A stretch of 64,000 bases of DNA, taken from Numidum massiliense (GTDB lineage Bacteria > Bacillota > Bacilli > Thermoactinomycetales > Novibacillaceae). Shown piece after piece: positions 20,721-27,860 of the stretch; the first letter of the stretch is position 1, and every line of letters starts with the position of its first letter. The stretch spans positions 3,279,758 to 3,343,757 of the forward strand of contig NZ_CTDZ01000009.1 in the NCBI RefSeq assembly GCF_001375555.1, read 5' to 3'. A program made the translations under genes and the position numbers. The notes below the pieces were generated by a model. That model worked only from the letters and a program-made list of their open reading frames with translations. It was not told where the DNA came from and searched no databases.

Positions 20721-21041
20721 ACGCTCCCTTATGATGTACCAAATGCGAATAAGCTCTTTTTGTTGTTCAGCGGGTGCGTCGCGAAATTCGCTTACAAAGC
20801 TTTCTGTAAGTGGATCATACCCTTCCGCTTCTCGCTTACAATCTAAAAAGTCGTCAACTGTCATTTGGAAAAAATCGGCTAACCGCTGCACCATTAACAA
20901 GTCAGGTACGCGGCGGTCGGTCTCCCACATAGCGATCGTGCTACGACTGACGCGCATTTGGTTAGCTAGCTCAGTTTGTGAAATACTGCGTAACTTGCGG
21001 AGGGTCCGCAAGCGATTTCCTAAACTTTTTTCTCCGCTCAT
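20715..21041 (-). CDS. XRE-family helix-turn-helix regulator
   Basis: A 108-residue regulator, the only convincing - strand gene. The N-terminal helix-turn-helix spans about residues 8-62 (LGNRLRTLRKLRSISQTELA, then VSRSTIAMWETDRRVPDLLMV and RLADFFQMTVDDFL in the same register). The remaining 45 residues are helical and end with EQQKELIRIWYIIRERK, perhaps a dimerisation segment. AGGAGGG lies 6 nt before the ATG at 21041. It is divergent from a second XRE gene and they share three operator-like sites. Ligand and targets are unknown. Confidence 0.85.
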   Translation of the reverse strand: MSGEKSLGNRLRTLRKLRSISQTELANQMRVSRSTIAMWETDRRVPDLLMVQRLADFFQMTVDDFLDCKREAEGYDPLTESFVSEFRDAPAEQQKELIRIWYIIRERK

Positions 21042-21066
21042 AATCGTCCCTCCTACTAACAGCGTA

Positions 21067-21149
21067 TCACGCATAGTGACAAAAATAAAGAGCTGCTTTG
21101 CTCGTCACCTATAGTGTCTGAAAACGTTTTATTATGTCACGACATGTGA
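21067..21149. promoter_or_regulatory. three TCAC-N5-GTGA inverted repeats between divergent XRE genes
   Basis: Sites at 21067-21079 (TCAC...GTGA), 21105-21117 (TCAC...GTGT) and 21137-21149 (TCAC...GTGA) have the same 13-bp architecture with start-to-start spacings of 38 and 32 bp. The third overlaps a probable + strand promoter with TAAACT at 21150-21155. The layout resembles the OR/OL regions of phage and mobile-element switches. Confidence 0.65.
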
Positions 21150-21210
21150 TAAACTAATTAGTGAAGACTAATGCGGATCGTGGAAAACGTTAGAAGGGGG
21201 GAGACTCTGC

Positions 21211-21417
21211 GTGAAGCAAACAAAATTAATCGCTTTGCGCGAGGCAAGGGGAATGACCCAAGTAGAAGTGGCTGCCTCGGTCGGAATTTCACGCAGCATG
21301 TACGCGATGATTGAACTGGGGCACCGTGTCGGCAGCTATTACACATTAAAACGCCTTGCGGACTTTTACAATTGCCCAATGGAGGAAATACTAGTATGCG
21401 GGGAACAGCGAAACTAA
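21211..21417 (+). CDS. small XRE-family (Cro-like) regulator
   Basis: A 68-residue protein that is almost entirely one helix-turn-helix domain (KLIALREARGMTQVEVA then GISRSMYAMIELGHRV and LKRLADFYNCPMEEIL). There is no effector domain, as in Cro-type repressors. The GTG start follows AGAAGGGGGGA. It is divergent from the 108-residue XRE gene and is followed 20 nt later by a 25-codon ORF with a good ribosome site. Probably part of a two-regulator switch; what it controls is not visible. Confidence 0.85.
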   Translation: MKQTKLIALREARGMTQVEVAASVGISRSMYAMIELGHRVGSYYTLKRLADFYNCPMEEILVCGEQRN

Positions 21418-21437
21418 ACGTGCGGGAGGTGAAAGCG

Positions 21438-21515
21438 GTGGCAAAATCATCTGATACGAAGCGCAAACCCGCCCCACACCCCGGCGGCGGCCCGCAACCT
21501 ATGCTGTCATTTTAA
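21438..21515 (+). CDS. 25-residue small protein downstream of the XRE gene
   Basis: GTG 21438 follows GGGAGGTG (21424-21431) and encodes MAKSSDTKRKPAPHPGG and then GPQPMLSF, ending TAA at 21513-21515. The peptide is basic in its N-terminal half and proline/glycine-rich in its second half. The stop codon lies inside the first copy of a 32-bp direct repeat; the second copy restores the same ending (HPG...QPMLSF, stop) without an upstream start, as if the 3-prime end of the gene had been duplicated. I do not recognise the family. It could be a signal peptide, a tiny antitoxin-like protein or a decaying phage gene. Confidence 0.45.
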   Translation: MAKSSDTKRKPAPHPGGGPQPMLSF

Positions 21516-21599
21516 CTACGTCGAGCAAGCTTCTTCGCTAAAAATGACATCCAGGTGCCCTTTGGGTGCAACCTATGCTGTCATTTTAACTACGTCGAG
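21494..21599 (+). repeat. 32-bp direct repeat pair with alternative hairpins
   Basis: An identical 32-bp sequence occurs at 21494-21525 and 21568-21599 (period 74 bp). Each copy contains TGTCATTTT. The unique segment between them contains AAAATGACA (21541-21549), which can pair with either copy, giving two mutually exclusive stem-loops. Flanking codons are also related, pointing to an old 74-bp tandem duplication. Confidence 0.8.
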
Positions 21600-21662
21600 A
21601 AGGTGGACAAGCCCGTGGCGCGAGGCGTACAGCGCACGCTTTTTTTCTCCTCAAAAGTGTAC

Positions 21663-21688
21663 TATAATTAAAGGATGTTATCCTTTAA
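21663..21688 (+). promoter_or_regulatory. prfA -10 box and overlapping palindrome
   Basis: TATAAT (21663-21668) runs into a perfect palindrome with arms TTAAAGGAT and ATCCTTTAA around GTT (21668-21688). It covers the likely transcription start, so it could be an operator or a 5-prime hairpin protecting the prfA mRNA. Confidence 0.6.
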
Positions 21689-21721
21689 CCGTGTACAGTG
21701 GAATCACGAGGTGAACAAAGC

Positions 21722-22789
21722 GTGCTCGATCAATTAAAAGCAGTTGCTGACCGTTATGAGGAATTAACTGCGTTACTGTGTGATGCAGACGTTGTCAGCG
21801 ATCCGCAAAAATTGCGGCAGTACTCGAAAGAGCAATCTGACTTGCTAGAGACGTACGAAGCGTATAAACAATATAAATCCGTTTGCGAACAATTAGACGA
21901 CGCCAAGTCGATGTTGGATGAGAAACTGGAAGCGGACATGCGCGACATGGTGAAGATGGAAATTGACGAACTGTCTGCGCGGCTAGAGGAATTATCGGAT
22001 TCGATCCGCATGTTGCTCCTGCCGAAAGACCCGAACGACGACAAAAACGTCATCGTGGAAATTCGCGGTGCAGCGGGTGGGGAGGAAGCGGCCTTGTTTG
22101 CCGCCGACTTGTACCGCATGTATACGCGTTATGCCGAAGACCGACGGTGGAAAACGGAAATCTTGGAAGCAAACTACACTGAGTTAGGCGGCTTTAAAGA
22201 AGTTATTTTTTCCGTACAAGGCAAAGGGGCGTACAGTCGGCTGAAATACGAGAGCGGTGCGCACCGCGTCCAGCGCGTACCGACGACTGAGTCCGGCGGG
22301 CGCATTCATACGTCGACGTCGACAGTCGCTGTGTTGCCGGAAGTTGAAGAAGTCGAAATCGACATTGCGGAAAAAGATTTGCGCGTCGATACGTTTTGTT
22401 CTAGTGGTCCTGGTGGACAGAGCGTGAACACGACGCAGTCGGCAGTGCGTGTGACACACTTGCCGACGGGGATCGTCGTCTCATGCCAAGACGAAAAGTC
22501 ACAAATTAAAAACCGCGAAAAGGCGATGCGCGTCTTACGCGCACGCGTGCTAGATAAATATCGCCAAGAAGAACAAGAAAAATTAGCAGATGCGCGCAAG
22601 ACGCAAGTCGGTACCGGGGATCGCAGCGAGCGCATTCGCACGTACAATTTCCCGCAATCGCGTGTGACTGATCACCGCATCGGGTTAACGTTACACAAAT
22701 TAGAAAGCATTCTCGACGGCGGGCTCGACGAAATCGTCGACAATCTTATTTTGGCCGAGCAAACCGAGTTGCTGCAGAAAGTGGAGTAA
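21722..22789 (+). CDS. prfA: peptide chain release factor 1
   Basis: A 355-residue release factor that reads UAA and UAG and triggers peptide hydrolysis on the ribosome. The GGQ motif is in [17 protein letters not shown] and the PxT-type codon-recognition tripeptide in [19 protein letters not shown] 21722 is chosen because GAGGTGA lies 7 nt upstream and the product then begins MLDQLKAV as in relatives. It is followed 5 nt later by prmC, which methylates its GGQ glutamine; the pair is conserved across bacteria. Confidence 0.96.
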   Translation: MLDQLKAVADRYEELTALLCDADVVSDPQKLRQYSKEQSDLLETYEAYKQYKSVCEQLDDAKSMLDEKLEADMRDMVKMEIDELSARLEELSDSIRMLLLPKDPNDDKNVIVEIRGAAGGEEAALFAADLYRMYTRYAEDRRWKTEILEANYTELGGFKEVIFSVQGKGAYSRLKYESGAHRVQRVPTTESGGRIHTSTSTVAVLPEVEEVEIDIAEKDLRVDTFCSSGPGGQSVNTTQSAVRVTHLPTGIVVSCQDEKSQIKNREKAMRVLRARVLDKYRQEEQEKLADARKTQVGTGDRSERIRTYNFPQSRVTDHRIGLTLHKLESILDGGLDEIVDNLILAEQTELLQKVE

Positions 22790-22794
22790 CGTCT

Positions 22795-23682
22795 ATGTGT
22801 CAAACGGTTGAAGAAGCCCGCAGGTGGGCTTCTTCCTTTTTACAGCGTGCCGGCATTAGCGAAAGGGAGTCGCAATTTGCGGCAGAGCGGTTGTTGCGGC
22901 ATTTATTGCAGTGGGAGCGGGCCCGCTTTTTTGCGTATCGCGAGACACAACTGCCCCCGAAGTTGTGGCCTAAGTATGAACGCTTAATTATGGAACGGGC
23001 GGCGGGCGCGCCGTTACAACATCTCGTAAAGTATCAAGAGTTTTACGGGCGCGACTTTCGCGTGTCACCAGACGTGCTTATCCCCCGTCCCGAGACGGAA
23101 GTGCTCGTGGAGGAAGTCCTGCAAACGGCGCGTTTCATTTGGGGGGAACAGCCTTGTGCCGTCGTCGACGTCGGCACAGGGAGCGGGGCAATTGCCGTGA
23201 CATTGGCGGCCGAACAGCCGTCGTGGCAAGTAGCTGCAGTCGATCTATCGCCCGCGGCGTTACGTGTTGCGACACATAATGCCGCGGCACACGGGGTGGG
23301 CGAACGCATGCGGTTCTTGGAAGACGATTTGCTGACGTCATTAGTTGCAGACGGCGAACAGTTTGACATCGTCGTCTCCAACCCGCCGTATATTCCCACT
23401 GGCGACATTGTCGATCTAGCTGTAGAAGTACGGGAACACGAGCCCCGCCTCGCCCTCGACGGCGGTACGGACGGGCTAGCCGTGTACCGCCGACTGACGG
23501 CGATGTTACCTTCGGTTGTGAAAGAGAAAAAAGGCTTGGTCGCCTTCGAAGTCGGAATTTTTCAGAGCGGACACGTCGCACGCTTGCTACAGCAGGCGTT
23601 GCCGTTTAGCACGGTGCGTACGATGTCGGATTTACAAGGCATCGCGCGCGTCGTCCTCGCTTCGTGGCAGCTTCATTCGTAA
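22795..23682 (+). CDS. prmC: release factor glutamine methyltransferase
   Basis: A 295-residue SAM-dependent N5-glutamine methyltransferase that modifies the GGQ motif of release factors. The N-terminal helical domain binds the release factor; the SAM motif I is VVDVGTGSGAIAVTLA and the catalytic NPPY is in IVVSNPPYIPTGD. RPETEVLVEEVL, a hallmark of PrmC, precedes them. It is coupled to prfA by a 5-nt gap. Confidence 0.95.
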   Translation: MCQTVEEARRWASSFLQRAGISERESQFAAERLLRHLLQWERARFFAYRETQLPPKLWPKYERLIMERAAGAPLQHLVKYQEFYGRDFRVSPDVLIPRPETEVLVEEVLQTARFIWGEQPCAVVDVGTGSGAIAVTLAAEQPSWQVAAVDLSPAALRVATHNAAAHGVGERMRFLEDDLLTSLVADGEQFDIVVSNPPYIPTGDIVDLAVEVREHEPRLALDGGTDGLAVYRRLTAMLPSVVKEKKGLVAFEVGIFQSGHVARLLQQALPFSTVRTMSDLQGIARVVLASWQLHS

Positions 23683-23689
23683 GTCGTCC

Positions 23690-23719
23690 GTTTATCGCTT
23701 TCCTTCTCTGGCCATACTG
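23690..23719 (+). promoter_or_regulatory. sigma-F promoter of spoIIR
   Basis: GTTTA (23690-23694), exactly 15 nt, and GGCCATACTG (23710-23719) fit the sigma-F consensus GYWTA-N15-GGnnAnAnTR at all fixed positions. It begins 8 nt after the prmC stop and ends about 30 nt before spoIIR, which is a sigma-F gene in Bacillus. Confidence 0.85.
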
Positions 23720-23750
23720 TTAGCGAGAGAGGGAAAGCGAGGAGAGCGGC

Positions 23751-24398
23751 ATGTATAAAAAATACGTTTACATCGTTTTTGCAATTTTAATATTAATGAT
23801 CAGTTGGGAAGGGCAAAAAAATGAGGCAGTCGTCGCCGCGGAGGGGACGATTCCGGATGAAGCCATTCGGCTGCGCATCTTAGCTAACAGCGACGATCCG
23901 CAAGACCAATGGTTGAAACGGCAAATACGGGACGAGGTCGTAGAGTCCATCGGGCAGTGGACAGGACAGTTGGACGACCTTGCCACTGCGCGAAGAGTGA
24001 TCGTCGAACGGCTCCCCGAAATCAAACAGCTGGCGGAGCGCATCGTGCGCAAGCACGGTTTCCCTTACCGCGTTGACGTCGATTTTGGCCAGGTCCCTTT
24101 TCCGACGAAATTATACGGCCAAACGGTTTACCCGGCTGGCGACTATGAAGCGGTGCGCATCGCGATCGGTGAGGGAAGCGGCGCCAACTGGTGGTGCGTC
24201 CTCTTTCCACCTCTCTGTTTCGTCGACATGAGCAATGCCGACGCTGTAGCCGCTGCGCAGCAGACGGAGGAAAAACGAGAGGTAAAAGCGGGCGAACAGT
24301 CGTCACTCAGCACCGACAGCGATCAAGTAGAGGTCCGTTTTTTCCTCATCGATTGGTTACTCAGTTTGTTTGACCGTTTAATAGCGACCTTCGCCTGA
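23751..24398 (+). CDS. spoIIR: stage II sporulation protein R
   Basis: A 215-residue secreted signalling protein made in the forespore under sigma-F; it activates the SpoIIGA protease, which processes pro-sigma-E in the mother cell. A short N-terminal hydrophobic segment (YVYIVFAILILMISW) serves for export. The family signature is AIRLRILANSDDPQDQWLKR (ends AIRLRILAN and QDQWLKR), followed by VRDEV-like helices and GANWWCVLFPPLCFVD. The C terminus is acidic then hydrophobic. AGGAGAG precedes ATG 23751. The perfect sigma-F promoter upstream supports the call. Confidence 0.93.
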   Translation: MYKKYVYIVFAILILMISWEGQKNEAVVAAEGTIPDEAIRLRILANSDDPQDQWLKRQIRDEVVESIGQWTGQLDDLATARRVIVERLPEIKQLAERIVRKHGFPYRVDVDFGQVPFPTKLYGQTVYPAGDYEAVRIAIGEGSGANWWCVLFPPLCFVDMSNADAVAAAQQTEEKREVKAGEQSSLSTDSDQVEVRFFLIDWLLSLFDRLIATFA

Positions 24399-24449
24399 CA
24401 GCAGCCGACATACGCATCTCGTCGGCGTTTACAGTACCTGTCCGCTACC

Positions 24450-24483
24450 GAAACCCTTGATATTTCAAGGGTTTCTCTTTTTT
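24450..24483 (+). terminator. terminator after spoIIR
   Basis: An 11-bp perfect stem (GAAACCCTTGA with TCAAGGGTTTC), a TATT loop and a T-rich tail. Confidence 0.9.
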
Positions 24484-24635
24484 AACTGCATCGACTCTAA
24501 AGATTCGGAGCCGAAGCGGTGCAATCGTAGAAAATTAGGGATTTGGGGGCAACACCTGCGTTAGTGCGTTTAGATTGACACAGTTGAGGTTCCCTTGAAC
24601 AGCGGCGACAACAGCGGAGTAGCGACAGGGCGATT

Positions 24636-24663
24636 TTGCGCACACAGTTACTTGTGATACGAT
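24636..24663 (+). promoter_or_regulatory. possible tsaC promoter
   Basis: TTGCGC (24636-24641), 16 nt and TACGAT (24658-24663), about 40 nt before the start codon. Confidence 0.4.
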
Positions 24664-24700
24664 CGAACTAAGAGTAAAATCAGTAGATCGGGGTATACGA

Positions 24701-25831
24701 ATGGAGACAATAGTTTGGAAGTTATCGGCTGAAGACGGTGTGCAACAGTTACTGCAACACCGTTACATCGAACAGGCTGCCGCAGCGCTAAGGAGAGGGG
24801 AACTGGTGGCCTTCCCGACAGAAACAGTGTACGGGCTAGGTGCCGATGCGACGAACGACGACGCAGTAGCAGCTATTTTTGCAGCCAAGGGACGGCCTAG
24901 CGACAATCCGCTCATCGCGCACATCGGTTCACACGCCCAACTGGAAACAGTTGTTTCCAGTGTGCCGCCCGTGGCCGAACGGTTGATCGAGCGGTTTTGG
25001 CCCGGTCCTCTGACACTCGTCCTCCCTTCGGCAGGGACGGTGTCGCGTAAAGTAACCGCGGGCCTGGCGACAGTCGCCGTACGCATGCCGAGCCACCCGA
25101 TTGCGCGCGCGCTCTTGCAACAAACGGGGTGTCCGGTCGCGGCGCCGAGCGCCAACCGCTCCGGCCGACCGAGTCCGATTGCGCGCGCGCTCTTGCAACA
25201 AACGGGGTGTCCGGTCGCGGCGCCGAGCGCCAACCGCTCCGGCCGACCGAGTCCGACCGATGTCCAGCACGTGCTCGACGATTTGGCTGGACGTATTTAT
25301 GTCGCGCTCGATGGGGGCGAAACGGGTTACGGCTTAGAATCGACAGTGCTCGATGTGACCGAGTCAACGCCTGTCGTTTTGCGGCCGGGTGGGATTACTT
25401 TAGAAGAGCTGCGGGACGCGTTAGGAGACGTTCAGGTCGATCCGTTTTTGCAGCAGCAAAGCGGCACACCGCGTTCGCCGGGGCTAAAGTACCGCCATTA
25501 CGCCCCGCGCGGAGAAATGACATTAGTTAAAGGGAAGGAACGAGAGATGGTAACGCGTATTCGCGCGTTAACGGAACAGTACCAGCGGGAAGGGTGGAAA
25601 GTCGGCGTGTTGACGACAGCGGAGCACCGCAACGCTTACGAGGCTGACGTCGTCATCGCCTGTGGCCAGCGGAGCGAGTTGTCGACAGTTGCCCACGGAC
25701 TGTACCGCGCCTTGCGGGAGTTTGACGAAGTCGGTGTCGAGCGGGTGTTAGCAGAGACGTTTCCGGAAGTTGGCGACGGCGCAACGATTATGAATCGCCT
25801 GCGCAAGGCGGCCGGCGGACGAATCATTTAA
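24701..25831 (+). CDS. ywlC: threonylcarbamoyl-AMP synthase (Sua5/YwlC type) with internal duplication
   Basis: A 376-residue enzyme making threonylcarbamoyl-AMP for the t6A tRNA modification. The YrdC domain carries AFPTETVYGLGADATN, KGRPSDNPLIAHI, RFWPGPLTLVLP and VAVRMPSHPIAR; the C-terminal Sua5 domain follows from about residue 260. The conserved block PIARALLQQTGCPVAAPSAN plus RSGRPS is present twice in tandem (residues 133-158 and 159-184) because of an exact 78-bp duplication. Without it the protein would be 350 residues, the normal size. The repeat falls in the ATP/threonine-binding fold, so it may impair activity or form a tolerated loop. The gene is normally essential or nearly so. 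Confidence 0.92.
   Translation: METIVWKLSAEDGVQQLLQHRYIEQAAAALRRGELVAFPTETVYGLGADATNDDAVAAIFAAKGRPSDNPLIAHIGSHAQLETVVSSVPPVAERLIERFWPGPLTLVLPSAGTVSRKVTAGLATVAVRMPSHPIARALLQQTGCPVAAPSANRSGRPSPIARALLQQTGCPVAAPSANRSGRPSPTDVQHVLDDLAGRIYVALDGGETGYGLESTVLDVTESTPVVLRPGGITLEELRDALGDVQVDPFLQQQSGTPRSPGLKYRHYAPRGEMTLVKGKEREMVTRIRALTEQYQREGWKVGVLTTAEHRNAYEADVVIACGQRSELSTVAHGLYRALREFDEVGVERVLAETFPEVGDGATIMNRLRKAAGGRII
25097..25252 (+). repeat. perfect 78-bp tandem duplication inside tsaC
   Basis: Copies at 25097-25174 and 25175-25252 are identical at all 78 positions, including third codon positions, and keep the reading frame (26 codons). Perfect identity implies a very recent event or an assembly error. 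Confidence 0.95.
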
Positions 25832-25842
25832 CAGTTCGCGTA

Positions 25843-25944
25843 GGCGACCGCAAGTCGCCGCTAGTTGGCTCGGTGGATTGTCCACGTCGTCGCATGATTT
25901 GTCCCCTCCGGACATATGTTGTACGAGACATGTGTGCCGGAGGG
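25843..25944 (+). promoter_or_regulatory. structured leader that hides the mntP ribosome site
   Basis: Three hairpins follow the tsaC stop: GGCGAC/GTCGCC (25843-25859), GTGGA/TCCAC (about 25873-25885), and a long one from 25904 to 25944. In the long one CCCTCCGG pairs with CCGGAGGG, and after a single bulged G eight further pairs (one G-U) extend it to 16 bp with an 8-nt loop. The downstream arm is the mntP Shine-Dalgarno sequence. It does not match the yybP-ykoY manganese riboswitch core as I know it. Confidence 0.65.
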
Positions 25945-25949
25945 ATGAC

Positions 25950-26513
25950 ATGTTTCAAGGACCGGAATACTGGGGTCAATTTTTTACGTTGCTCCTCATT
26001 GCTGTCGCACTCGGGATGGACGCTTTTTCTCTCGGTTTAAGTATCGGCATCCGCGGGGTCACGATGCGCAAGGTGTATGTCATAAGCATATTAATCGGCT
26101 TTTTTCACTTTTTTATGCCTTTACTCGGGATGCTGATCGGGCACGTACTAAGTGTGGTGACGCGTACGGTCGCCACAAACATTGGCGGTGCCTTGTTGTG
26201 TATATTGGGGATCAATATGATCTGGTCGGGCTTAAAAAACGACCGGGAACAGGCGTCGTTGAACGTGTCTTCTGTCGGGGCGACGATTGTATTAGCGCTT
26301 AGTGTCAGTGTCGATACACTATCCGCTGGCCTATCGTTCGGTTTGTTTTCGGCTAATGTGTTATTGGCGGTTATATTACTCGGCAGCGGCGGCGCACTCA
26401 TGGCGGGATTAGGGTTACTGCTCGGGCGCTACGCTAACAAATGGTTAGGGGATTATGGTGAATTAATCGGGGGGGCAATTTTGTGTGGCTTCGGGGTAAA
26501 ATTTTTACTATAA
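25950..26513 (+). CDS. mntP: manganese efflux pump MntP
   Basis: A 187-residue inner-membrane protein with six hydrophobic segments arranged as two repeats, as in MntP (YwlD in Bacillus). The key acidic membrane residues are in VALGMDAFSLGLSIGI and its repeat SVSVDTLSAGLSFG. It exports Mn2+ to prevent toxicity. ATG 25950 follows CGGAGGGA, which is buried in a strong hairpin, so translation may be regulated. Position between tsaC and ywlE matches Bacillus. Confidence 0.9.
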   Translation: MFQGPEYWGQFFTLLLIAVALGMDAFSLGLSIGIRGVTMRKVYVISILIGFFHFFMPLLGMLIGHVLSVVTRTVATNIGGALLCILGINMIWSGLKNDREQASLNVSSVGATIVLALSVSVDTLSAGLSFGLFSANVLLAVILLGSGGALMAGLGLLLGRYANKWLGDYGELIGGAILCGFGVKFLL

Positions 26514-26545
26514 GTTGAGAGCGATTGACAGAAGGAGGATGAGCT

Positions 26546-27337
26546 GTGCGCGTGTTATTTGTTTGTACGGGTAATACTTGCCGCAGCCCAATGGCGGAAG
26601 GGTTGCTGCGAAAAATCGCGGCAGAAGAGGGTCTGGAGATTGAGGTGAAGTCGGCGGGGGTCGCCGTCACTCCGGGTACTGCTTTTGCCCTCCATGCGCG
26701 AACAGTGCTTAAGGAGAAAGGCGCTTCCTTTAAAGGAAAGGCGACGTGGTTGGACGATCCGTTACTCACTTGGGCCGATCTCGTCCTCGTCATGACGAAA
26801 GCACACAAGGTCGTTCTATTAGAGCGTTATCCGGCATACGTCGACAAAGTGTATCTATTGAAGGAATACGTAGAAATGCGCGGCGAAATCGCCGACAAGC
26901 TCCGGCAACTAGATGAGTTGTATGCTGCAGCAGAGCTAAAACGAGCGCAGTTTTTCGCGGAGAACAAACGGCACCTCGAACAGTTGGAGCGACGGTTCAA
27001 ACAACAGCAAGCGAAAAGTGGCGAACAACTGGAAAATAATCCCTCTAATGACCAATCTGGGAACCAAACGGACGACGATGCTGAGCAACATGCCAGTGAT
27101 CAACTCGATGCGCCAACAGGCGAATCGTTCGAGCAGCAATTAGCCCGCTGGCGGGAGCGCTTGTACGAGTTGACCCGACCAGAGGAGGAAAAGATTCGCC
27201 AAATCGAAAGGGAGCTACCCGACTTCGACATCGTCGATCCGTTCGGTGGCACGCTAGATGAGTATCGCGCGTGCGGTGAACAATTGGAGACGCTCCTGAG
27301 GCGATTTGCCCGACAGTTAAAAAATGACGCTATATAA
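26546..27337 (+). CDS. ywlE: YwlE-like protein arginine phosphatase with a large insert
   Basis: A low-molecular-weight phosphatase of 263 residues; relatives have about 150. The catalytic P-loop is VCTGNTCRSPMAEGL with nucleophile C7, T11 (the residue that favours phospho-arginine over phospho-tyrosine in YwlE) and R13. The general acid is in IVDPFGGTLDEY (about D231). Between KVYLLKEYV (residue 109) and DFDIVDPFGG (226) lies an extra segment of about 115 residues that is highly charged, Q/E/K-rich and likely coiled coil with a disordered middle (NNPSNDQSGNQTDDD). YwlE reverses McsB arginine phosphorylation linked to ClpCP degradation. AAGGAGG precedes GTG 26546. Confidence 0.88.
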   Translation: MRVLFVCTGNTCRSPMAEGLLRKIAAEEGLEIEVKSAGVAVTPGTAFALHARTVLKEKGASFKGKATWLDDPLLTWADLVLVMTKAHKVVLLERYPAYVDKVYLLKEYVEMRGEIADKLRQLDELYAAAELKRAQFFAENKRHLEQLERRFKQQQAKSGEQLENNPSNDQSGNQTDDDAEQHASDQLDAPTGESFEQQLARWRERLYELTRPEEEKIRQIERELPDFDIVDPFGGTLDEYRACGEQLETLLRRFARQLKNDAI

Positions 27338-27401
27338 CTTCACAGCTAAATTCGTTATAATAATTGACGTGTACGTAAAACCGTAAGGAGGTTCATTACG
27401 C

Positions 27402-27860
27402 ATGAAAGTCGTTATCGGTTCTGATCACGGCGGATACCACTTGAAACAAGAAATTAAGGCGGTTTTAGCTGATTTGGAAGTAGAGGTAGAAGACGTCGGC
27501 TGCGACTGTACCGATTCGGTCGACTACCCGGATTTCGCCCTTCCGGTCGCGCAAAAAGTGGCAGCTGGAGAAGCGGATCGCGGCATTCTCGTCTGCGGTA
27601 CGGGGATCGGCATGTCGATTAGCGCGAACAAAGTGAAAGGCATTCGCTGTGCGGTCGTTTCCGATCCGTATTCGGCGCGCATGAGCCGCGAACATAACGA
27701 TGCGAACGTGCTCGCGCTCGGTGAACGCGTCGTCGGTCCGGGACTCGCTCACGACATCGTTAAAACGTGGATGGAAACGCCGTTCGCCGCCGGGCGACAC
27801 GAGCGTAGACTCTGTAAAATAAGCGATATCGAGGCGGTAGACGGCGGTGACGAAGCATGA
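27402..27860 (+). CDS. rpiB: ribose-5-phosphate isomerase B
   Basis: A 152-residue RpiB/LacAB-family isomerase interconverting ribose-5-phosphate and ribulose-5-phosphate. Signature blocks are MKVVIGSDHGGYHLK at the N terminus, DYPDFALPVAQKV, the active-site cysteine in GILVCGTGIGMSI, and SREHNDANVLALGERVVG. TAAGGAGG precedes ATG 27402. Its stop overlaps the start of ywlG by four bases, so the two are coupled. Confidence 0.94.
   Translation: MKVVIGSDHGGYHLKQEIKAVLADLEVEVEDVGCDCTDSVDYPDFALPVAQKVAAGEADRGILVCGTGIGMSISANKVKGIRCAVVSDPYSARMSREHNDANVLALGERVVGPGLAHDIVKTWMETPFAAGRHERRLCKISDIEAVDGGDEA

Larger units (their letters stand above)
24399..24700 (+). other. 302-bp gap between spoIIR and tsaC
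   Basis: It holds the spoIIR terminator (24450-24483) and a possible tsaC promoter (24636-24663). The 150 bp between them has no ORF with a ribosome site, and I see no other structure there. Confidence 0.6.

Noticed and set aside
21494-21599. Minimal CRISPR (32-bp repeat, 42-bp spacer)
   Set aside because: Only two copies, no cas genes, the repeat carries the end of a small ORF, and flanking codons are also related, so tandem duplication explains it better.
25832-25949. yybP-ykoY manganese riboswitch upstream of mntP
   Set aside because: Expected from gene identity, but I could not find its conserved loop sequences; only the ribosome-site hairpin and two small hairpins are visible.
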